Positions 57,054 through 64,000 of a stretch of 64,000 bases of DNA are shown here, piece by piece; position 1 is the stretch's first letter, and every line of letters begins with the position of its first letter. Under the pieces are notes generated by a model that saw only the letters and a program-made list of their open reading frames with translations, did not search any database and had not been told where the DNA came from. Source of the stretch: Neurospora crassa OR74A (Eukaryota > Ascomycota > Sordariomycetes > Sordariales > Sordariaceae). The stretch lies in NCBI RefSeq assembly GCF_000182925.2, contig NC_026503.1, positions 4,650,001-4,714,000 on the forward strand, written 5' to 3'. The position numbers and the translations under genes are program-made.

Positions 57054-58499
57054 ATGGATCGGTATCCGGACGTACGAATCGAGAACATAGTTTACGACCC
57101 CTCACATCATCACAAACACACTACATCATTGCCAACACCTCTTCCATCACCAGCCTTTGGCACCGAGTTTGAGCCTCATCGTCGATACTCGCACTCACAT
57201 TCCCACCGGGGACACCTTGCTCCTCCGTCTCCTACATCTCCAGCATTTTCAGAAACCTTCTTATCTGGTACCAAAAACAACGACAAGATGTGCGTCAAGG
57301 ATATCACCTACGACGCCTCCGCTCGGGTTGTCAACGAGACTGTTTTTGCCTGCAGGCCCGACGGATTGTGCGCTGTTCCGGAGATCAGGAAGCACTATCC
57401 GTCAAGCAGAAGCGAGCCCAGGTACGGCGGATACCTGCCTTCGCATCTGCCGCCCACACCTCGCGAATCCAAGGAGCCTTCGCCCATAGGCAAGCGGGAC
57501 TCTGGTTACCTCCATGGAACTCGGGTCACCGACCCTGCGCGCTCCACCAAACACAACGACGATTACCCGAATTACAAGTATAGCAGCAGCCCAGCTGACA
57601 GCAAGCACAAGTCGGATGTTTATACGCGTCCCTCGGTCGTGCTCACGCAGACCCTCGGCGTCCCTCATGAGGATAAGACTCGTCGGCGCTCCCCCCACGA
57701 TCGCGAACCCAGCCCCAAGCGCAGCCCTAGTATTCCCTACCGTGAGCACTCCAAGAGCGACCGCGGCTACGATGTTATCGTGAGCAACCCCACTGACGAG
57801 GACCGTCGACGTCGTCGGGCTCACAAGCCGTCTGATGCCGTTTCCACCACGGCCACTACCGGCATCCCTACCTCCTCTCGCCCTCCCCTCTCTAGCCACA
57901 ACCCCGGCCGCTACGGATCCAGCCCCAACGGCCCCAGCGGCATGGAGTCACTCCGCCGGAGGAACAGCGTCTCTTCTCGTAACGATGATGCCGGCCGTAC
58001 ACCTCGCCCAAGAACCGTTTCGGGCGGATCTCGGTCTCGCGCCTCGTCCGTCGGCGTCCGCTTTGCTGATGAAGTCGAGTCCAAGATCAAGCAGCAGAAC
58101 GCCGAGATTGCCAGCCGCTCCAACAAGCCGAGCACTGACCAGGGCACCAATCAGCCTGAGCTCAAGGGCATTCTTAAGAAGCCCGCTGGTGCCCGCGAGG
58201 AGAGCAAGGAGCGCAGTAAGGACCGCAACAACAACAAGGGAAAGGGAGCGGAGGTGGACATGACTGTCGAGGAGTTGAGGAGGTCAGTGGAGAGCTTGGG
58301 GCTCAGGGGATCTTCCACTCGGGACAGGGAGAGGGAGAGCAACGTCTCTTCGTCTCTCACCGGAACTGCAGTGGAAGGTATCGATTACGATCGGTTGAGG
58401 AGCAGGTTTGAGAGGGATAATGGTGGAAGCACTGCGCGGCACGGAAGGGAGAGGGGCCCCAAGGTATGGGAAGGGGACCGCTACAGCTATTATCACTGA
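57054..58499 (+). CDS. Disordered 481-residue protein with a PP1-type docking motif
   Basis: Single-exon frame from ATG 57054. Unrecognised. Mostly disordered: His/Ser/Pro-rich to about 75, Arg/Ser/Lys-rich to about 330, then a charged C-terminal third with a coiled-coil-like stretch (VEELRRSVESLGLRG). Three conserved-looking islands stand out: MCVKDITYDASARVVNETVF (about 79-98), SSVGVRFADEVESKIKQ (about 330-346) and PELKGILKKPAG (about 365-376). VRFADE resembles the RVxF docking motif of PP1 partners, and GILKKP is often found near such motifs in fungal disordered proteins (inference). The many Arg-Ser and Ser-Pro sites suggest phosphorylation. Ends YSYYH. Confidence 0.8.
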   Translation: MDRYPDVRIENIVYDPSHHHKHTTSLPTPLPSPAFGTEFEPHRRYSHSHSHRGHLAPPSPTSPAFSETFLSGTKNNDKMCVKDITYDASARVVNETVFACRPDGLCAVPEIRKHYPSSRSEPRYGGYLPSHLPPTPRESKEPSPIGKRDSGYLHGTRVTDPARSTKHNDDYPNYKYSSSPADSKHKSDVYTRPSVVLTQTLGVPHEDKTRRRSPHDREPSPKRSPSIPYREHSKSDRGYDVIVSNPTDEDRRRRRAHKPSDAVSTTATTGIPTSSRPPLSSHNPGRYGSSPNGPSGMESLRRRNSVSSRNDDAGRTPRPRTVSGGSRSRASSVGVRFADEVESKIKQQNAEIASRSNKPSTDQGTNQPELKGILKKPAGAREESKERSKDRNNNKGKGAEVDMTVEELRRSVESLGLRGSSTRDRERESNVSSSLTGTAVEGIDYDRLRSRFERDNGGSTARHGRERGPKVWEGDRYSYYH

Positions 58500-60513
58500 G
58501 CGGTGTCATGGGAGAACGGGAGGAGCAACCACGATGAACAGAAACTTGAAAATCGACAAAACATAATCTTCGACGGCGCGATCGAAAGGTCGTGCCAGTG
58601 TATTATTCGGAAGATGTCGCATTGTGGTGTTTACCCCGCAATTCAGTTTTCGCGATTCCTTTACTGATCATTTACTTGAATCGGCCTTTTTTTTTCTCTT
58701 TTTTTTGTCTGGAATTCCTTAGGCTATCTTAGTTAACAAACATGACCTTGCTCATATGCACCATTTTGTTCCGTTTTGTCATTTTGCTAGCAACCGTCGC
58801 TGTGACTTTTCTTTTGATTTATCTCCCAATAATTCAGCTTCTCCCTTTTGCAACGCGAATAAAGACTTCACGTGTATGTCACCAAATGAAGTTATTCCCA
58901 CCTTCACCTCCAACCCCAACCCAACCCTCACTTTACATGTACCTCCCACTACAACGCCGCGCTTACGCTCTGCATCGCTCCGCATGAGTAGCGCCCACCT
59001 GCCCTGTGAGGGCTCCTACTCTGCCACTTACCAACCTCTTGGGGTCAATCGCGGCGTCGAAAAAAAAGTACCATACAGTGAGTTCACTCCTATTGACGTT
59101 GCGACTTGGCGATGTAGCATCACGACCCTCCATGCATTTTACCTTTACACTACGTGTACATAGTACAGTCGAATAGTCGCAAAGCAAATGGTCAGCAGGC
59201 TGTCTGTCTCATGAATGCTTGGCATTTCAGGCACCGCCGCACCGCCGCACCGCTGTACATACCGCTGTACATGCCGCTGTACCGCCGCCTGCCAGCCAGC
59301 GGAGTGATTGATACAAGTTGGTTGCTTGATACAAGTCGGTTGATGCAAAGTTGAACACGGTTGTAACCGACGATCTTTAAGGGTCGTACGTATCCCGGTT
59401 TTCCTTTTAAGTTTACATGTACGATGACGAGAAGCATCGTATCCTACCGTGGTAGTGTAGTGTGGTGTAGTGGAGCGTTGTGTTCGGCGGCTCGGTTCAT
59501 TACTATCTTGTTGACTTTAATAGAACAGGAACAGGTAGCATCGTACCAACACTACAACACGAAGAGATCATCATAAATGACCCTGTATATATCACGAGAT
59601 TCGGTCCCCGTTTCTTGGTTGTGGACTCCTACTAGTGGCGAATTTTCAAGCCTCGTGTCCAAACTGCGAGAATAAAGAAGAAAAAAGGGGGTCTTGGATG
59701 ATGTGCATCTTCATCTTCATCTTCATCTTTACCTTATCGTCATCGCCTCACTCACTGCTTTTCTTGCTTGGATCTTGTTTTTGTTTGCACTTTCGGGCGG
59801 GCAGACGGGCCTTTGCCCTTTGGGTGTATCCGATTTGCCCTCCTTGTAGCGAATGATCTGCGCCATTAGTTTGGGATCTCATGAACCCAAGCTGCCAAGG
59901 ACTACCAAACAATGACCATTTTTGATGTTATGTTGCCTGCGCGCATTCCTTGAGCAATGACGACATTGGCCCACGAGGTGTCCTGGCAGACGGACTGCCC
60001 TCACGGAGTGTGGGCCGAGAAGGAGAAAGCGGAGGAGATCGCCGTCGGAGTTTTGCCCGCGTGGGCGCGTGTCTAACTGGTAGGTCCCTGTCTGTGTACA
60101 TGGAAGTACTGTAAAAAGCGTCACTGTGCAGTAACAGACTTGGGGCAAAGTTGTATTTGTTTCTGTTAGGGTATGCATAGGTACCCCTCCTTACCGAGAG
60201 ACACCAGCAGGACCCTGCGAGCACCACCTGGCAGCAAGCACCAGCAAGAAGCACCACCGCCCAGGCACCCACGCCTGCGCCTGCTTCCCAGCGACTGAGC
60301 TAGCAAAGACCCTGCCTGCCAATCCTGCACGCCCTGCACGCCCTGTAGTCTACGTACGGTCCCTGCTTTCCGAGACTTCAAGGACCCTGTTTTTCTTGCA
60401 GCGTTCCCCGACGGGCCCGGGCCCCTGTGCAAGCACTGCCGCCTACGCTACGCTAGCCACTACTCTAGCAGGTCTCGCCAGCCAGTCAAGTCTTCCTTGC
60501 CAGCCATTCAGCG

Positions 60514-60548
60514 AGGTCAGGTCAGGTCAGGTCAGGTCAGGTCAGGTC
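60514..60548. repeat. (AGGTC)7
   Basis: Seven perfect tandem pentamers. Confidence 0.95.
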
Positions 60549-60703
60549 CAATGACTTACACGCTCTATACACTAAGGCACTAGGTCGCCGCATTTCCTTT
60601 TTGGGACGAGCCATCGGTCACCCAACAAGGTGAGAAACTTAGCACAGTGACATTGAAAACCACCCGAAACAAAAGGCCGAGGGTGAGCCACCTGTGGAGA
60701 GAA

Positions 60704-60704
<1 letters not shown>

Positions 60705-60731
<27 letters not shown>
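60705..60731. repeat. (GACA)n microsatellite
   Basis: Six to seven copies of GACA. Confidence 0.9.
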
Positions 60732-60734
<3 letters not shown>

Positions 60735-60820
60735 GACTATCGGCGCTGATGCGGCGCGGAACTGGCATGTGGAAGACGCAAAAGTGTCGGCGGGCGCGAG
60801 GGGGGCGCAGGCAGCAGCTG

Positions 60821-60856
60821 TTTGGGTTTAGGTTTGGGTTTGGGTTTGGGTTTGGG
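60821..60856. repeat. (TTTGGG)n, telomere-like hexamer
   Basis: Six hexamers, five TTTGGG and one TTTAGG variant. Near but not equal to the TTAGGG telomere repeat; it lies inside the window and does not mark an end. Confidence 0.85.
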
Positions 60857-61491
60857 ACCATGAGTGGGTGGAGTTGGGGGCCGTTTTCGCGGTACCTAGT
60901 GTGTGTCAAAAGCACGTCGACTCTATAGATGCGATAAAAGCATGATGATGGTGGTTCAGCTGCTGGAGGCCGCTTTCCAGCTTGGCTTCTAGGAGATTAC
61001 ATGCCTCGCTGCAGTGTTGTAAAGAACGGTTCGGTTTCGGTTTCGAGAGGTTGGCATATTTACGAAGCGAAACGAAGCGAAACAACCACGTGTTCTAGGT
61101 GCTCTTGCCTCCTTCTGCCAGGAAGAAGAAAGACGCGGAATCGTATAATGCTATTGTTTTGACATTGTGTGTCGAGAGAGGGGAGGAAGGACTGCAGTCA
61201 CCCCACAGGCCTGTATTCAACTGATGCTGTTACTCTATTCTGCTAGGGGTCAAATAGGGACCTACCCTAGGTACATACCTTGTAAACAGACATCGCGACG
61301 CAAGGAAAAGGACCAGAGTTTGAAGAAAGAGATGCACGGGAAGAATTACGGTTGAGAAGGTACTCACTCAAGCAAAGAATCTGGCATTACAGGTGTGTAA
61401 ACTCCTACTGAACCGGGTCCTTGGTGCCTTTAAATGTTCGCTGTCCTTGTAATGTATGCTGAAAACCCCAGAGCAGCACCCAAGCAATCTT

Positions 61492-61818
61492 CTAGGCAAC
61501 CTTGTCCTTCACCTTCCCAGCCGCTTCTCTAAGGTCCTTTACATAGCACTCGTCTGGATCCCAAATGGACAGTCTCATCGAACCCTCCGGCCAACTCGGC
61601 TGGAACGGCAGATTATCTACCCGGCCACAACTAGCCTCGTCCAGGTCAATGGTCGACCGCCCACACGAACACTCAATCCACCTTCCAACCGCGACTCCAG
61701 TCTCAGTATGGCATAAACACAACACGGTCTTAGAGAGACTGGTCGTCAGCCGCACCGTAGCGAGCAACGTCACTTGCTGAACACAATTGTACGCCGAACC
61801 ACCAGGCCTTGTGGCCAT
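61492..61818 (-). CDS. Short Cys-rich ORF
   Basis: 108-residue frame from ATG 61818 (MATRPGGSAY). Unrecognised. Six Cys, with CLCH, ECSCGR and ASCGR arranged as in a small metal-binding or disulfide protein, then a basic C-terminus. The overlapping plus frame at 61456-61716 has no comparable pattern. Could be the first exon or a fragment of a larger gene. No signal peptide. Codon use is ordinary; I give it moderate odds of being a gene. Confidence 0.4.
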   Translation of the reverse strand: MATRPGGSAYNCVQQVTLLATVRLTTSLSKTVLCLCHTETGVAVGRWIECSCGRSTIDLDEASCGRVDNLPFQPSWPEGSMRLSIWDPDECYVKDLREAAGKVKDKVA

Positions 61819-63505
61819 GGTACACCGGACTCACCGTCCATACGGGTACGGACTCGAGCCAAGGCTACCTTATCACGAGTCACGGATCTCGAGTCGCGGC
61901 GCTCACCGCGAGGTCGTGAACGTGGCTGAGTAGCGGATGATGAGACGAGGCGAGGCTGGTGTAAACTCTGACATACCCTAGTGACTTGTTCCAAAGGTAT
62001 CGGTGTGTCCAGGTGAGAAAACAGGGGGTTGACAAGGTGAGCAGAGAGATGAGCAGACAAGATGATGATGGTCGTGATGGTGTCCCGAGGATGACCACTG
62101 CGTAAGCATAGGGACTGTCCCTTGCAGTCTGCAGATCGCAGCCGAACTGAAAGTGGAGCGTAAGCGACTTGTGGAGGTAAGATGTAGTGTACCTGCGCCG
62201 CACAAGCGCTTATTTTTCCCCCTGTTGTCCTCCACTGCTTTTGACGACCTGATGATTTGAGTGCGTACTTGCGACTTTCAGCTGAGTTGTGTCTGTTGCC
62301 AGACCGTGTGATGGGAAAGGAGATGTGAGCCCTACAGAGGATGCGAGATTTGGTGATTGTGTTCGTGTCCTCGGATTGACTTGACAGTAACCTCGCACTG
62401 ACGGAGCGAGGAAATCACCCTGTCCATCATCGGATATCGAGTAGCGAGAAATATCCTATTCTCGCTGCCTGGTACTCACAATGAAGCCGATGTTGGATTA
62501 GGCACCCGAGTTCTTCGGCATCGAATAAAGGACAGAAGCGAAGAAGCGAAGACGATGGAGAAACTGAGAAGACATTTGAAGAGAAGACACGTCTTTCTCA
62601 TCCCTTGATACCTACGGATTGTGACAGCCAGACCACATCCGGAAGGAACTCGGATACTTGATGGAGCGACAGAGAAATATTGAACACCTGACGATAAAAA
62701 CTTTTTAATGCCAAGTCCCGTGGCAGATAGGTAGAGGTAGAGGCATCCGCCGTATCAATGGCTCAGTGTTTCACCTGCATACACCTTCTTCTAACCTTGC
62801 TTGCTTCTGGCTGCAGATTGTATAGAGCTGGCGTATGTCGGAACTGCCACACCTGCATTCGTCGAACGCATTCGGCCATGAGTGACGACGGACGGCATCC
62901 GACATGAACACCAGACACCAACTTTGTATCGCCCTTGTAGTCTTGTGTGCTAGTGTGTGGTTGCGCGCAGTGTAAGAGGGTTCGGTAAAGTGTGCGACTG
63001 TCTCCAACCATCACTGCGCAAATGCGAGCGAGAAGCACAAAGGAAGGACACTGGGCAAGGCTGGCTGAAGGCAGCCCATGTCATACACCATCTTTTCCTT
63101 CAGATCGATAGTGGTGGTGGTGGTGGTGGTGGTGTGAAGAGACAGTGCGAAGAAGACGCTCGGCTGATGGTGATGGTGGTGGCGTGGACGGATCGTGTGG
63201 TACTAGTGTGGGTATAATGATGACATGGAAGGTGTGGTGTTTCTGTGCAGCCCACGTGAGCGCCGCGCTGTGTATCATTCCAGGCCAATTTCTCAACAGA
63301 AGAAAAGTTTGTGTCTCGGGATGGTGGCTTTTTTTCGGCGCCGGTAATGTCTTGTCCGTCATGTTCCTTCCCAACTCGACTGCGCGATCGCGATCTGTGT
63401 GTTTGTCGGTCTGCGGCAGAAACGCTCAACGGCCGACGCCGCAATCCCGACGATCTGGGACATGATTGGGATACAATCGTATTGTGTGCTCTTTCAGGTT
63501 CCGTT
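61819..63505. other. Intergenic
   Basis: No gene supported. A TAGAGGTAGAGG motif lies near 62733 and a (GGT)n repeat at 63110-63134. Confidence 0.5.
63110..63134. repeat. (GGT)n microsatellite
   Basis: Eight copies of GTG/GGT. Confidence 0.9.
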
Positions 63506-64000
63506 CTACGACTCGGGCTGAGGTTGCGGCGGCGGAGTGCCCATTTGCACTCCCGGTCCCAAACCGAAATCCGCTTGCACCGGTTCCGTAGCTGGAGCAG
63601 CCGCGGGGAAATCGGCCGGGAAATCAGCCGGAATCTCCAGTGACATGTCCTGAGCCGGGAACCCATCAGACCCGATCGAATCCATCGGCTTCTCAATCGG
63701 CTGTTGTGGCGGCGCCGCCTGCTCTTTCACTTCACCCACAACCTCGGAGCAAATCCCGATCCCCTTGACCAACTCCCCAGCCAGCACATCAATCCCTCCA
63801 CTCTCCTTATCCTCAATGCCAAACCCGATAACCAGAACATCATCCAAATACCCATGATACCCCGCCCCTTGTTCGTCGTCTCCGTGATAATCACGCCAAT
63901 TAACACTAGTCACATAAAACATGTCCGTTCTCTCCTGTCCGCCCTCCTCTCCTCTCTCTCCTTTCTTTCGCCCCTCGATCCACAGCGGCTTCCGCGACAC
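63506..64000 (-). CDS. C-terminal part of an unknown protein, cut by the window edge
   Basis: Frame open through the right edge, so only the last 164 residues are visible; the apparent start at the edge is not a start. The segment DMFYVTSVNWRDYHGDDEQGAGYHGYLDDVLVIGFGIED looks folded, beta-rich and acidic. It is followed by a Pro/Ala-rich tail (PADFPADFPAAAPAT). I do not recognise a family. Real coding is supported by the uninterrupted frame and the low-complexity tail typical of fungal proteins. Confidence 0.6.
   Translation of the reverse strand: MSRKPLWIEGRKKGERGEEGGQERTDMFYVTSVNWRDYHGDDEQGAGYHGYLDDVLVIGFGIEDKESGGIDVLAGELVKGIGICSEVVGEVKEQAAPPQQPIEKPMDSIGSDGFPAQDMSLEIPADFPADFPAAAPATEPVQADFGLGPGVQMGTPPPQPQPES

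Larger units (their letters stand above)
58500..61491. other. Repeat-rich gene-poor stretch
   Basis: No supported gene. CCGCACC/CCGCTGTACA repeats near 59233-59290, then AGGTC, GACA and TTTGGG repeats in 60.5-60.9 kb. Confidence 0.5.

Noticed and set aside
60821-60856. Telomere repeat
   Set aside because: The unit is TTTGGG, not TTAGGG, only six copies, and the sequence goes on past it.
1-64000. tRNA, 5S rRNA, CRISPR and LTR or other virus-like elements
   Set aside because: I looked for tRNA B-box sequences, 5S-like sequence, regularly spaced repeats, and reverse-transcriptase, integrase or capsid frames and saw none. A covariance-model search could still find a tRNA that I missed.

Overview
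The window looks like nuclear DNA of a filamentous ascomycete. Its protein genes are split by 50-130 base introns of fungal type (GTAAGT/GTACGT donors, CTAAC branch sites, YAG acceptors). The proteins (DHHC/ankyrin palmitoyltransferase, haem-less cystathionine beta-synthase, SRP receptor beta, fungal CCCH protein, GPI-type GH12) are fungal. General resemblance of the housekeeping proteins suggests a Sordariales genome (Neurospora/Sordaria-like); this is inference, not a database result.

Region 1 (0-11 kb) is the most unusual part. It holds a tandem array of seven small, mostly disordered genes, all on the minus strand (160-951, 1747-2197, 2962-3454, 4197-4746, 5560-6165, 7091-7969, 10176-10688). 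Four or five share a core block: a PY motif (PPxY/LPxY), then P-[ST]-x-[GN]-E-x-[TI]-I-[ED], then a second LPxY. Several share an N-terminal L-x-R-[EQ]-D-A motif, and four have GAACAG repeats in their upstream regions. I do not recognise the family. The paired PY motifs suggest Nedd4/Rsp5-type WW-domain ligands. One member carries a one-base frameshift.

Region 2 (11-15 kb) is gene-poor and holds a 410-base inverted-repeat DNA element. Region 3 (15-28 kb) is ordinary and gene-rich: cystathionine beta-synthase, SRP receptor beta, the Akr1-type palmitoyltransferase, a Ser/Thr-rich membrane protein followed by a GTGAGAGG minisatellite, an unknown 410-residue protein, and a secreted dienelactone hydrolase. 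Region 4 (28-40 kb) has a tandem-CCCH protein, a secreted protein with a Kex2-like site, a small Cys-containing protein, a 372-base pogo/Fot1-like MITE and a nickel/cobalt permease.

Region 5 (43.7-52.3 kb) reads as a possible cell-surface polysaccharide locus: a cellulose-synthase-like GT2, a probably GPI-anchored GH12 endoglucanase, and UDP-glucose 6-dehydrogenase. Region 6 (52-64 kb) is mostly gene-poor, rich in simple repeats, with a disordered 481-residue protein, a short Cys-rich ORF and a gene running off the right edge. A short motif, TACCTCTA/TAGAGGTA with TACCTAGGTA variants, is scattered through introns and intergenic DNA of the whole window. Exon junctions were read by eye and may be off by a base.
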